11,377 bases of DNA from Oscillospiraceae bacterium (GTDB lineage Bacteria; Bacillota; Clostridia; Oscillospirales; UBA929), in the NCBI GenBank assembly GCA_009777435.1, contig WRLW01000028.1:1-11377 (forward strand), given 5' to 3'. A program made the translations under genes and the position numbers. Under the pieces are notes generated by a model that was not told where the DNA came from, searched no databases, and saw only the letters and a list, made by a program, of their open reading frames with translations. Of the stretch, positions 1 to 7,688 are shown piece by piece; position 1 is the stretch's first letter; the number at the start of each line of letters is the position of its first letter.

Positions 1-565
1 ACACCGTAAGGCCGGACTCATACAAGTATTTTAATATATCCTCACACCCGCCGCCGCGCATAATCCGCACACGGAACACCGTACCCGCGGACGCCCGCAG
101 CGCCTTAGGGTTAGACGGGTCGGCACAGCCCGGCGCGAGTATCACGGCGTCGATATCCATCGCGCAGGCCGTGCGTATGACCGAGCCGACGTTGCCCGGA
201 TCCTGCAGGCCGTCCAACACCACACACCGCGTAAGCGCGCGCCCGCCGCCAAGCGGGCGCAGGGACATATCGGGCGTTGGAACGGTAAATAAGACCGGCT
301 GCGGCGCGTCGAGGGCCGACAATCCGTCAAACAGTCTCCGGGGCGTCCGTATGACGCGCGCGGCGTCCGGCATGGGCGGCAGCCGCTCACAGCCGTCGGG
401 CACTACGACATGCTTGGGCGTTACGCCGGAATCTATGGCCTCGCCCAGCGTTTTAAGCCCCTCGCACAGCATCAGCCCGGCCTCGCGGCGGGCGCCGGCG
501 TCCCTGCCCAGTTTTCTTATCAGCTTGAGCGTCGTGTTCGCGCCCGACTCTATGCGCTCCGTCAT
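1..565 (-). CDS. SpoU/TrmH-family RNA 2'-O-methyltransferase, 3' end cut off by window edge
   Basis: The first 188 residues are visible and the frame is open to position 2. Proteins of this family move a methyl group from S-adenosylmethionine to a ribose 2'-hydroxyl in rRNA or tRNA and fold as a knotted SPOUT domain. Residues about 5-100 look like the N-terminal substrate-binding domain (acidic ARREAGLMLCEGLKTL segment, then a QPVLFTVP strand that usually ends it). The catalytic domain starts at LTRCVVLDGLQDPGNVGSVI: the Asn125-x-Gly-x-x-x-Arg131 motif is intact. SNPKALRASAGTVFRV (151-166) is the second conserved block. The final SAM-binding block lies beyond the edge. The ATG at 565 overlaps the stop of the upstream gene as ATGA, which fixes the start and suggests translational coupling. 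The target nucleotide (23S rRNA or tRNA) cannot be told from this part; family sure, specificity unknown. Confidence 0.9.
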   Translation of the reverse strand, partial: MTERIESGANTTLKLIRKLGRDAGARREAGLMLCEGLKTLGEAIDSGVTPKHVVVPDGCERLPPMPDAARVIRTPRRLFDGLSALDAPQPVLFTVPTPDMSLRPLGGGRALTRCVVLDGLQDPGNVGSVIRTACAMDIDAVILAPGCADPSNPKALRASAGTVFRVRIMRGGGCEDILKYLYESGLTV

Positions 566-1233
566 GTCATCAGATATCTCAGCACATCGCAGGCCGTCTC
601 GTATTGCTCCGGCGTGGCCGACATGCGCCTGACGATACCGGCCCGCATGTCCTGGCCGTGCGGACGCCCAAACGCGTCCAGCTTTGGGCAGTGGCGCGTA
701 TCCACAAAAAACCGGCTTAGCCCGGGGTCGGGCAAATCCATCCCAAGCTCGTCCAGCGGCATGAAGGTATCGGGTTCATCCTCCAGCATCAGGTCTATAT
801 CCTGTTTATCAAGGATAACCAGCAGGACGTCCTGCTGAGAGAGTATGGCCATCATCTTCATACGGCTGATATACGCGTACTCGCCTTCGCCGCCCAGATT
901 CACCGGCGTGACATCCACAATAAGCGGCTCGCCGTCCGGGCCTGTGACCGCGCCGCTCAGCTCCGCGCTCAGCCCGGCGGCGGCCTCCTCATAAAGCCCG
1001 CTCTGCGTGGCGTACAGCACAGTGACGTCCGGCCTGACGTTGCTGACCATCGAGACTATCATATAGATTATAATCGTCAGCCCGGCAACCACGCCGAGCA
1101 TAGGGAATTTATAGTGATACCAGAATACGTCCGTGAACCAATGCTTAAAGCCGTCGAAATCCTTTACTTCCTTAAGCTGCTTAAACCCCCACAGAAACCC
1201 GACGTCCTTGGGCGCCCTGTATACGCCGCTCAT
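562..1233 (-). CDS. Single-pass membrane protein of unknown function
   Basis: I cannot name this 223-residue protein. It has a cytoplasmic-type N-terminus of about 43 residues rich in Lys, Trp, Phe and His (WGFKQL, HWFTDVFWYHYKF), one hydrophobic segment at about 44-65 (MLGVVAGLTIIIYMIVSMVS), and a C-terminal domain of about 155 residues that should lie outside the membrane by the positive-inside rule. That domain starts with a beta-like DVTVLYAT and has a run at 124-150 in which MKMMAILSQQ is followed by a hydrophobic strand VLLVILDK. From memory, small Clostridia proteins with this plan (short N-terminus, one membrane span, then a domain with a DxxVxLY start and a LLFIxD strand) are common and uncharacterised; that is inference. 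Both ends are fused to neighbours by ATGA overlaps (lysS upstream at 1230-1233, the methyltransferase downstream at 562-565), so it is a true member of the operon. It ends at LMT with no sorting signal. Confidence 0.75.
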   Translation of the reverse strand: MSGVYRAPKDVGFLWGFKQLKEVKDFDGFKHWFTDVFWYHYKFPMLGVVAGLTIIIYMIVSMVSNVRPDVTVLYATQSGLYEEAAAGLSAELSGAVTGPDGEPLIVDVTPVNLGGEGEYAYISRMKMMAILSQQDVLLVILDKQDIDLMLEDEPDTFMPLDELGMDLPDPGLSRFFVDTRHCPKLDAFGRPHGQDMRAGIVRRMSATPEQYETACDVLRYLMT

Positions 1234-2726
1234 GACTCGACCGGCCTCATGGTCGGGAACAGCAGCACGTCGCGTATGGACGCGCTGTCTGTAAACAGCA
1301 TTACCATGCGGTCAATCCCCAGCCCCATACCGCCTGTGGGCGGCATACCGTATTCCATAGCCGTCACAAAATCCTCATCAATAACGAACTCGCCCTCCTT
1401 GTGGGTTTTAAGGGCCTGTTCGGTAAACCGCTCACGCTGATCCTCGGGGTCGTTCAGCTCAGTAAAGGCGTTGCCCATCTCGCGCCCGAAGATGAACACC
1501 TCAAAGCGCTCCGTGAGCCTCGCGTCATACTTGGTCTTTTTGGCCAGCGGCGATATCTCTATGGGGTAATCGCAGATAAACACAGGCTGTATGAGCTTGT
1601 CCTCCGCGAAATGCTCGAAAAACAAATTGATGATGTCGCCGCGCCTGTGGCCGTCCTCGACCGGCAGTCCGTGTTCCTTGGCCGCCGCCGCCGCCTCGCC
1701 GTCTGTCTGTATGCCGTCGAAATCGACGCCCGCGTATTCCCTGACGGCCTCACACATGGTCAGCCGCCGCCACGGCGCGGAGAAGTCTATCTCAACGCCC
1801 TGATATGTCAGCCTGCCGCCGCCGAGCAGTTCGGAGGCCACCGCCCGGTACAGCTCCTCGCAGAGCTTCATCATGCCGTGATAATCGGTATATGCCTGAT
1901 ACATCTCCATCATGGTGAACTCGGGGTTATGCTTTACCGACATACCCTCGTTGCGGAATATGCGGCCTATCTCGTAAACCCGGTCAAAGCCGCCGATAAT
2001 CAGCCTTTTAAGATGCAGTTCAAGCTCGACGCGCAGCACCATATCCAGATCAAGCGTGTTGTGATGCGTGCGGAACGGGCGCGCGGCGGCGTTTGTGGAG
2101 TGGTTGTGCAGTACAGGCGTCTCCACCTCAAGATAGCCGCGCGCGGCCATCTCGCGGCGAATGATATCCAATATGCGCGAACGCGTTACAAACACGCGGC
2201 GGGAATCCTTATTCATTATCAGATCCAGATAACGGCGGCGGTAACGCAGGTCGCCGTCCTTAAGCCCGTGAAACTTTTCGGGCAGAGGTCTCAGCGACTT
2301 CGACAGCAGCACGACGGTTTTGCAGTGTACGGATATCTCGCCCCTGCGCGTACGGAACACCACGCCCTCCACGCCCGCGATATCCGAGATATCTATCTTT
2401 TTGAAGGCCGCGAACGCTTCCTCGCCCAGATCGTCCACCTTGACATACAACTGCACGCGCCCGGTGGAGTCCTGAAGGTCGCAAAAAAACGCCTTGCCCA
2501 TATCGCGCTTTGACATAACGCGCCCGGCTATCCGCACCGTTTGATTCTCAAGCCGCTCAAAACAGTCATGGATATCGGCGGCCCCATGCGTAAAGTCAAA
2601 GCCCGTATGCCCGAACGGATCCTGACCTCCGTCGCGCAGCGCGCGCAGCTTTTGACGCCGTATGGCTATAAGCTCGTTTTCGGTCGGCTCCGGTTCAGGC
2701 GTTCCGTTGTTCATTTTTTCGGACAT
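1230..2726 (-). CDS. lysS: Lysyl-tRNA synthetase, class II
   Basis: Charges tRNA-Lys with lysine using ATP. The chosen start gives 498 residues, the usual length. The frame stays open upstream to 2786, but only the ATG at 2726 is preceded by a good ribosome binding site (AAGGGG, nine bases before it) and gives the normal N-terminus. An OB-fold anticodon-binding domain spans about 64-142 (VRIAGRVMSKRDMGKAFFCD). The class II catalytic domain follows, with motif 2 FRNEGMSVKHNPEFTMMEMY at 257-276 and motif 3 GLGIDRMVMLF at 468-478. The lysine/ATP region KRLIIGGFDRVYEIGRIFRN is well kept. One deviation: the usual GGAxARPF loop reads TNAAARPF (211-218). The gene follows greA across a 107-nt gap in which I see no convincing promoter or terminator, so it is probably co-transcribed with greA. 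The stop overlaps the next start as ATGA. Confidence 0.97.
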   Translation of the reverse strand: MSEKMNNGTPEPEPTENELIAIRRQKLRALRDGGQDPFGHTGFDFTHGAADIHDCFERLENQTVRIAGRVMSKRDMGKAFFCDLQDSTGRVQLYVKVDDLGEEAFAAFKKIDISDIAGVEGVVFRTRRGEISVHCKTVVLLSKSLRPLPEKFHGLKDGDLRYRRRYLDLIMNKDSRRVFVTRSRILDIIRREMAARGYLEVETPVLHNHSTNAAARPFRTHHNTLDLDMVLRVELELHLKRLIIGGFDRVYEIGRIFRNEGMSVKHNPEFTMMEMYQAYTDYHGMMKLCEELYRAVASELLGGGRLTYQGVEIDFSAPWRRLTMCEAVREYAGVDFDGIQTDGEAAAAAKEHGLPVEDGHRRGDIINLFFEHFAEDKLIQPVFICDYPIEISPLAKKTKYDARLTERFEVFIFGREMGNAFTELNDPEDQRERFTEQALKTHKEGEFVIDEDFVTAMEYGMPPTGGMGLGIDRMVMLFTDSASIRDVLLFPTMRPVES

Positions 2727-2833
2727 ATAAGAGTTCCCCTTGTGAATAGATAAGCCGGACGGCCCTGGCCTCGCCGGAACACCCACCGGTGCGCGCGAGC
2801 TTCCAAGCCGCCCACTTAATTCCTGTACCGTGA

Positions 2834-3304
2834 TTACGACGTGATAGCCTCTATCACAAATGTCATTACCCCGGCCGCCGCCTCGAATTTAATCTCGTCG
2901 CCCACCTTATGTCCAAGCAGCGCGCGGCCCAGCGGAGATTCGTCCGAGATGCGGTTCCGCCTCGGGTTGGCCTCCTGCGTGCCCACGATGGAATACTCAA
3001 AGCGTTCGCCGGTAGCCGCTTCGAGAAGCGTCACATGGTTGCCGACCCCCGCTTCGTCCGCGGTGTCCGCCGCCTCGAGCAATTCCGCGTTGGCAAGTAT
3101 GTTTTCAATCTCCGCGATGCGCGAGTAGAGCTTGCCCTGCTCATTTTTGGCCTCGTCATACTCGCTGTTCTCAGACAAGTCGCCAAATGAGCGCGCTTCC
3201 TTAATCTGCTCGGCCACCTCTCGTTCCCTGACCGTTTTCAGATACTGAAGCTCGGATTCAAGCTTGTCAAGGCACTCCCTTGACATTTTATAAACCTTCT
3301 TCAT
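2834..3304 (-). CDS. greA: Transcription elongation factor GreA
   Basis: Binds in the secondary channel of RNA polymerase and stimulates cleavage of backtracked transcripts. The 156-residue product has both GreA domains: an N-terminal antiparallel coiled coil (about 1-76) whose tip GDLSENSEYDEAKNEQ carries the acidic pair Asp42 and Glu45 that act at the polymerase active site, and a C-terminal FKBP-like domain with ISDESPLGRALLGHKVGDEI (119-138). An in-frame GTG at 3313 also exists. I prefer the ATG at 3304 because GAAAGGTG ends eight bases before it and because MKKVYKMSRE is a normal GreA N-terminus. The gene is first in its operon, behind the promoter at 3360-3388, and lysS follows, an arrangement common in Bacillota. 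Confidence 0.96.
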   Translation of the reverse strand: MKKVYKMSRECLDKLESELQYLKTVREREVAEQIKEARSFGDLSENSEYDEAKNEQGKLYSRIAEIENILANAELLEAADTADEAGVGNHVTLLEAATGERFEYSIVGTQEANPRRNRISDESPLGRALLGHKVGDEIKFEAAAGVMTFVIEAITS

Positions 3305-3359
3305 CGAAATCACACCTTTCGCCGGATGTAAATCGGTGAATGCCTATGCAATATCACAG

Positions 3360-3388
3360 AGTATACAGAATATCGGCCATATTGTCAA
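3360..3388 (-). promoter_or_regulatory. Promoter of the greA-lysS operon
   Basis: A perfect -35 box TTGACA (3388-3383) is followed by a 17-bp spacer and the -10 box TATACT (3365-3360, five of six consensus bases). This is a housekeeping sigma-70/sigma-A type promoter with optimal spacing. It predicts a start near 3353 and a leader of about 50 nt before greA. The -35 box lies only 22 bp past the stop of the upstream unknown gene, and no terminator hairpin separates them, so read-through from the ftsEX operon is possible. Confidence 0.85.
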
Positions 3389-3410
3389 CGTTATATTTCA
3401 CATCTTTTTA

Positions 3411-4262
3411 TCAGCCGCCGTCCAAAAACAGCGCGGCGTTCCACATGGCGGCGTCCACGCCGCCGGGAGCGGGCGCGTCCAAACTGCCTGGCGGCGGCGC
3501 GCTATCCACGACGCGGCATGACGGTCTCTTGGCAAAACCCTCCGCGAGTATAAGCGTCGTCTGCGGCGGCGCCCAAAAATCGCCTTCCCACGGTTTAAGG
3601 CAAACGGCCAGCTCGGAGCCTTTCAAGGCCGCCGCCGAGGTTTGGGCCGCAAGCCCGTAGTCCGCTCGCAACGTTTCGCAAAGCGGCTCCGCTCCGCGTC
3701 CCGTTATACACATCGCGGCGGTATACGGCAACAGCGCGAACACCGCTTTCCGCGCGGCCGTCCCTACATGGTCTGTAATCACGGCCGCTTTTATCCCCCG
3801 CGCGTACGGCGGCGGCGGCGCGCCGGCGCGCCCGCTTCGCAGGATACGCTTCGCCTGCTCGGCGGCCAGAGCGGGAACGCTCCGCCTGAACACCTCCGCC
3901 TGATCCGGCGGCGACAGCCCGTACCGCCGCAGGCGCTCGGCGCCCACAAAGCCGCCGGACACGACGGCCATACGGACGCCCATCGCGTTTATCTCCGACA
4001 GCGCGGCGTCCAGAGCGCGCCAGTAGCGGGTGCGCGCCGCGGCGGCGCGGCGCGGCCCGCCGGTCTCCCCATGAAGCACGCGCGCCACGGCTATTTTACA
4101 GCCCGCCAAACGGCGTATAACAATGTTGTAGGGCGGCCGCCCGCTATGACGCGTCATCGGGCGCGCCCGGACATATTCGGTTTCAAGAAGCGCAAACATA
4201 TACAAGACATATGCCGTATCCGCCAAGCTTATTACAGCCGTCCCGCCCGGCCTGTTAATCAA
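3411..4262 (-). CDS. Unrecognised Ala/Arg-rich protein, start uncertain
   Basis: I do not recognise this 283-residue product. It begins with TTG at 4262, overlapping the end of the S41 protease gene by eight bases; there is no clear ribosome binding site, and in-frame ATGs at 4199 and 4157 are alternatives. The reading frame is long and sits exactly between the protease gene and the greA promoter, which argues for a real gene. Visible features: a beta-like start NIVIRRLAGCKIAVARVLHG (46-65), an Ala/Arg-rich helical stretch (RRAAAARTRYWRALDAAL), a strand-turn MAVVSGGFVGAERLRRYGL, a low-complexity APPPPYARG linker, and a C-terminal half alternating strands and helices (KAAVITDHVGT, AAMCITGRG, GSELAVCLKP, TTLILAEG). 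That rhythm could be a Rossmann-like fold, which is inference only. No membrane segment, signal peptide or catalytic motif is evident. It is visibly more GC-rich than its neighbours, with GCC/GCG runs around 3810-4060. Confidence 0.6.
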   Translation of the reverse strand: MINRPGGTAVISLADTAYVLYMFALLETEYVRARPMTRHSGRPPYNIVIRRLAGCKIAVARVLHGETGGPRRAAAARTRYWRALDAALSEINAMGVRMAVVSGGFVGAERLRRYGLSPPDQAEVFRRSVPALAAEQAKRILRSGRAGAPPPPYARGIKAAVITDHVGTAARKAVFALLPYTAAMCITGRGAEPLCETLRADYGLAAQTSAAALKGSELAVCLKPWEGDFWAPPQTTLILAEGFAKRPSCRVVDSAPPPGSLDAPAPGGVDAAMWNAALFLDGG

Positions 4263-5475
4263 ACACGACCGGGGTCAGCGACCAGCCGACCACCTGTACG
4301 GCTCTCGCGATTTGCGGATCGTCAAGCGGCTGAAGCGTGTTGACCGACGCGGCCTGATCCCCGGTCAGCTCGACCGGGTAGTCGGGCATGAGACCGCCTT
4401 CGTCCGCGAGGCTTTTTCCGTTTGGCGTAAAATATTCGCTCGTTGAGAGTATCAGCCCGGAGCCGTCGCTGAGCGGTATGTTGACCTGCGAATAACCCTT
4501 GCCGGTGGTGCTCTGCCCTACCAGCACCGCTTTGTCATACTCCTTGAGCGCCGCGGCGAAAAATTCCGCGGCCGAATACGAATGTTCGTTTATCACAACC
4601 GCCATCGGCATCCGAATTTCGTCCGGGCCGGACTCATACGCGTCCTCCTTGCCGGATTTCTCGCGCAGGGTTATCAGCCTGCCCTCGGGCAGCAGTATGT
4701 CCAGCATCGGCAGCATGACGTTGAGCTTGCCGCCGGGATTGCTTCGCACGTCAAACACAAGACCCTTGACGCCAGCGGCGGTCAGGTTTTCTATACATTC
4801 GGCAAAATCTATGTCGGCGCCGGTGTCGAAATTCCTTATCCTTATCAGCCCGATATCATTCTCAAGCAGTGTGGCGCGCACCGCGTCGATGCGCACGCTG
4901 CTTCGCAGTATTTCATATTGCAGCGTTTCGTCTGCGGACGGGCGGTACACGTCAAGCGTGACCATGGTGTTGGCCACCCCGCGTATCAGCTCGGCGGCTA
5001 TCAGATAATCCATAGACGATACCGCTGCGCCGTCAACGCCCACAATTATGTCCATCGGCTTCATACCGGCCCTTGAGGCGGGCAAATCGGGGTAGACCTC
5101 CGTGACCTGTATGCCGCCGGTCTCCTCATGATACGCGTACATGACGCCGATGCCCACATAGCTGTTGCTGTCGGAGCCGCTGTAAAACTGAAAATCGTCA
5201 ACGCTGAGATAGCTCGACCAGCGGTCGTCTAAGCTCTCGACTAAGCCGCGCGTCGCGCCGTCCAGCAGCTTCTCCTCGTCCCATGAGCCAACATATGAGT
5301 TCTCGATGTAATTCTTGGCCTCGATGAACTTGGCAAGCTCGTTGGTCAGACGGTAGCTGTCCTCCAGGTCGCGGTTATACCGTTCGGTTATGACCGCGTG
5401 CGTTATGACAAACGTGATGGCCGCGGTGCATATCATCAGCGCGAGTACGGCGCCGATGTCTAATTTTTTCCTCAT
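4255..5475 (-). CDS. S41-family C-terminal processing protease (CtpA-like) with PDZ domain
   Basis: A membrane-anchored serine protease of 406 residues. The N-terminus RKKLDIGAVLALMICTAAIT makes one membrane span (about 7-29), placing the rest outside the cell. A helical segment (33-95) is followed by a PDZ domain (about 104-190; VGIGVMYAY, then LPASRAGMKPMDIIVGVDG) and the S41 catalytic core. The catalytic Ser/Lys pair is present: Ser301 in NEHSYSAAEFFA and Lys326 in GQSTTGKGYSQ, 25 residues apart as is usual in the family. The C-terminal block YFTPNGKSLADEGGLMPDYP is also typical. AGAAGG stands upstream of the ATG at 5475, and the gap to the M23 gene is only 17 bp. CtpA-like proteases in such settings trim or degrade envelope proteins, including peptidoglycan hydrolases; a role in limiting the adjacent M23 enzyme is inference. 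Confidence 0.93.
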   Translation of the reverse strand: MRKKLDIGAVLALMICTAAITFVITHAVITERYNRDLEDSYRLTNELAKFIEAKNYIENSYVGSWDEEKLLDGATRGLVESLDDRWSSYLSVDDFQFYSGSDSNSYVGIGVMYAYHEETGGIQVTEVYPDLPASRAGMKPMDIIVGVDGAAVSSMDYLIAAELIRGVANTMVTLDVYRPSADETLQYEILRSSVRIDAVRATLLENDIGLIRIRNFDTGADIDFAECIENLTAAGVKGLVFDVRSNPGGKLNVMLPMLDILLPEGRLITLREKSGKEDAYESGPDEIRMPMAVVINEHSYSAAEFFAAALKEYDKAVLVGQSTTGKGYSQVNIPLSDGSGLILSTSEYFTPNGKSLADEGGLMPDYPVELTGDQAASVNTLQPLDDPQIARAVQVVGWSLTPVVFD

Positions 5476-5492
5476 ACGCGATTCCTTCTATA

Positions 5493-6668
5493 TCAATTAG
5501 GCTGCTTCCATGTCTGCGGGTTTTTATGAACGCCCTTTTCGCTTATCTCAAAATGCAGATGGTTGCCGGTCGATACGCCCGTCGAGCCGATCAGCGCGAT
5601 GGTCTCGCCGCGCTTGACCTTCTGCCCTTTTTTGACAAGCAGCTTGCTGGCGTGGCCGTACAGCGTGGATATCCCGCCGCCGTGGTCTATGACCACGCAG
5701 TTGCCGTAACCTCCGTTATATGTGGAGAGTATGACCGTGCCGTCGTTGGCCGCGACTATCTTCGCCCCCTTGGGCGCGGATATGTCTATGCCTGTGTGCA
5801 TCCTGTTTGTTTTGTAGACGGGGTGCTTCCTCATGCCGTATCCCGAGGTTATGGTCGTGTGCCCAGGCACCGGCCAGTTCATGCCGCCGCCTATGTATAC
5901 AGCGTTTTTGCGCGCCTGCTCCTCCATTATCTTTTTTATTTCGTTGTTAAACTTTTCCTCCTCGGCCTGCGCGTCCTTGTACATCTGCTCATACGCCTTC
6001 TGCTCGGCCTCGATGGACGCTATCATGTCGTCCATTTCCTTGTACTTGCGAAGCAAAAAGGCGTGTGATTCGGCCAGCAGCTTCTTTGCGGCCTGCTGCT
6101 CGTCCTTCTCGCTCTCGAGCTGGTATCTGGCCTCGGCTATCTTTTCGCGCGCCACGCGCAGCTCTTCCATTATCTTCCGGTCGTTCTCGGCTATCTCATT
6201 GACGATGCTCACGCGTCCGAGCAAATCCGAAAAGCTGGTGGACTCCATCAGCACGCCGACATACGACGGCGCCCCCATCTCCTCCATAGCTCTTATGCGC
6301 GTGCGGAACCGCTCTTCCTTGTCGGTCTCGTCGGCTATGGCATCCTCATAGGCCCGCTGTGTCTCGGCTATTTGCACGGTGTACTCATATATCAGGTCGG
6401 TTATGGCGTCGATCTCGTCCTCGGACAGGCGGATCTCCTCGTCAAGCGCCATTTTGTGCTTTATGGCCGCCATCTTGTCGTTCTTGACGTTCTTTATCTG
6501 CTGCTCTATGCGTTTTTTATCCTCCTGAATCGACTTCAGCGCGTTTTTCTTGGTATCAAGCAGCGTGGCGGCGCGCCCGATACCCGACAGCAAAACCGAA
6601 GCGAGTATCAGCAGCGCGAGCAGCACCGCCATAACCATCGCGAATCTCTTTGTCCAGCGCAAGAACAT
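5493..6668 (-). CDS. Coiled-coil M23 peptidase, FtsEX-associated murein hydrolase (EnvC/PcsB-like layout)
   Basis: A secreted cell-wall endopeptidase of 391 residues by the chosen start. The N-terminus (FLRWTKRFAMVMAVLLALLILASVLL) is a basic signal peptide or anchor. Residues about 36-250 are an almost unbroken charged coiled coil (for example ALKSIQEDKKRIEQQIKNVK). The LytM/M23 domain spans about 265-378 and all metal ligands are present: His291 and Asp295 in HTGID, His339 in LYGHAS, and His370/His372 in HLHFEI, so it should be an active zinc peptidase rather than a degenerate EnvC-type activator. The ATG at 6668 has GGGG very close (two bases). A TTG at 6704 and an ATG at 6638 are alternatives; I kept 6668 because it includes the basic n-region. 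Lying directly after ftsEX, it is the likely hydrolase gated by that complex (inference from FtsEX-PcsB and FtsEX-CwlO). Confidence 0.93.
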   Translation of the reverse strand: MFLRWTKRFAMVMAVLLALLILASVLLSGIGRAATLLDTKKNALKSIQEDKKRIEQQIKNVKNDKMAAIKHKMALDEEIRLSEDEIDAITDLIYEYTVQIAETQRAYEDAIADETDKEERFRTRIRAMEEMGAPSYVGVLMESTSFSDLLGRVSIVNEIAENDRKIMEELRVAREKIAEARYQLESEKDEQQAAKKLLAESHAFLLRKYKEMDDMIASIEAEQKAYEQMYKDAQAEEEKFNNEIKKIMEEQARKNAVYIGGGMNWPVPGHTTITSGYGMRKHPVYKTNRMHTGIDISAPKGAKIVAANDGTVILSTYNGGYGNCVVIDHGGGISTLYGHASKLLVKKGQKVKRGETIALIGSTGVSTGNHLHFEISEKGVHKNPQTWKQPN

Positions 6669-6729
6669 AACCCCTTTCAAAGCCGGCCGCCTGAGCGAAC
6701 CCAATCCGAGCCGTCAGCCAAATTCCACA

Positions 6730-7620
6730 TCATACTCTCAAAAAGCGCCTTATGGTCAGCACACTGCCAAGCACGCCCACAACGAAGCCGAACAGCAGAA
6801 ACACCGGAAGCACAAATATCAGGATATCCCCAAAGGGCGCGAGCGAAAATATGGGGATAACGCCGGTTACTCTGACGGACATATAGTTATAGACCGTCCA
6901 CTGCACGAAAAACGCGAGCAGAGCGCCCATCAGCCCGAGCAGAAAGCCCTCTACCACGAAAGGCCAGCGTATGAACGTATTGGTCGCGCCCACTATGCGC
7001 ATTATGCCTATCTCCTCGCGGCGGTAAAAGGTGGCCAGCTTGACCGTGTTGGAGATGATGAACACCGACACGCCCAGCAGCATGGCTATCAGCGACAGCG
7101 ACACGGCGTTCACGACAGATCTTATGCTCAGAATGAAATCGGTTATCCCGACCTCGGCGTTGACGGCGGCCACTCCCGTAAGATCCTCAAGCTCCCTGAT
7201 GGTCTCCCGCATTTGTGAAACGTCCCTGAGCTGAACCACAAAGCGGTGCCTTATCGGGTTCATGTCCTCGTCCTCGTAGCCCTCAAGCAGGAAATTATTG
7301 TTCAGCTTCCTGCCGAACTCCTCCAGCGCCGCGTCCTTGCTTACAAACACGCGGTCGGCCACGTTGTCTATGCGCGAAATGCGCGTGCCCACGCTGTTTG
7401 CCTCGGCCTCGGAGTATGATTCCTCTATAATCACAAGAATCTCGTTTTGGGATTGGATTTCTTTTATGGTGATATCAATATTGACGGCTAACAGCGACAC
7501 GCTGCCCATTATGAGCAGGCACGCCGCTATCACGCCCACAGCCGCGAAGCTCATAAAGCCGTGCAGGAATATCCCGCGCACGCCCTCCTGAAAAAAATAC
7601 CCAACTTCGTAACGTCTCAT
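6730..7620 (-). CDS. ftsX: Cell division protein FtsX
   Basis: The membrane partner of FtsE; the pair transmits ATP hydrolysis in the cytoplasm to a murein hydrolase outside. The 296-residue protein has the four-span FtsX plan: TM1 about 22-47, a large extracellular loop about 48-168, TM2 169-190, TM3 about 221-245 and TM4 about 265-288. The conserved cytoplasmic segment after TM2 is clear (NTVKLATFYRREEIGIMRIV, then GATNTFIRWPFVVEG). The ATG at 7620 has only a weak ribosome binding site. It follows ftsE across a 68-nt gap that contains the repeat element described at 7631-7675. The extracellular loop is where hydrolases dock in studied systems, and the coiled-coil M23 protein encoded next is the natural partner. 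Confidence 0.96.
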   Translation of the reverse strand: MRRYEVGYFFQEGVRGIFLHGFMSFAAVGVIAACLLIMGSVSLLAVNIDITIKEIQSQNEILVIIEESYSEAEANSVGTRISRIDNVADRVFVSKDAALEEFGRKLNNNFLLEGYEDEDMNPIRHRFVVQLRDVSQMRETIRELEDLTGVAAVNAEVGITDFILSIRSVVNAVSLSLIAMLLGVSVFIISNTVKLATFYRREEIGIMRIVGATNTFIRWPFVVEGFLLGLMGALLAFFVQWTVYNYMSVRVTGVIPIFSLAPFGDILIFVLPVFLLFGFVVGVLGSVLTIRRFLRV

Positions 7621-7630
7621 ACCAACGGTT

Positions 7631-7675
7631 CATCCATTCTGAGTTCCGCGGCGTTTTGCCCTATATCCGCCGCGC
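7631..7675. repeat. Intergenic hairpin repeat, copy 1 (ftsE/ftsX gap)
   Basis: Read on the minus strand, the gap holds GCGGCGGAT, a short spacer, then GCAAAACGCCGCGG, two bases, CTCAG and finally GGATG. The same ordered blocks occur in the rpsF/ssb gap (10403-10467). CGCGGCG and CGCCGCG pair as a 7-bp stem around a 14-nt loop. The 14-nt core is identical in both copies, the loop is not. The GGATG end lies about ten bases before the ftsX ATG, so the element may also provide the ribosome binding site. Confidence 0.6.
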
Positions 7676-7688
7676 GGTAAAAACTTGA

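Noticed and set aside
1401..2513. Plus-strand open frame of 370 codons inside lysS
   Set aside because: It lies wholly antisense to the well-supported lysS gene; the His/Leu/Arg-rich product resembles a shadow frame and no start signal is present.
2727..2786. Upstream extension of lysS by 20 residues to 2786
   Set aside because: The extra residues are not LysRS-like, and the ATG at 2726 has the good ribosome binding site and gives normal length.
2727..2833. T-box-like sequence (GGTGGGTGTTCCGGCG) between greA and lysS
   Set aside because: It does not match the T-box core closely, the gap of 107 nt is too short for a specifier stem with a lysine codon plus antiterminator, and no terminator follows. 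I see only weak 4-bp stems here and no convincing promoter.
3642..4343. Plus-strand open frame of 233 codons opposite the unrecognised gene
   Set aside because: It crosses the end of the S41 gene on the other strand, has no ribosome binding site or promoter, and its Arg/His/Pro-rich product looks like a mirror of GC-rich coding sequence.
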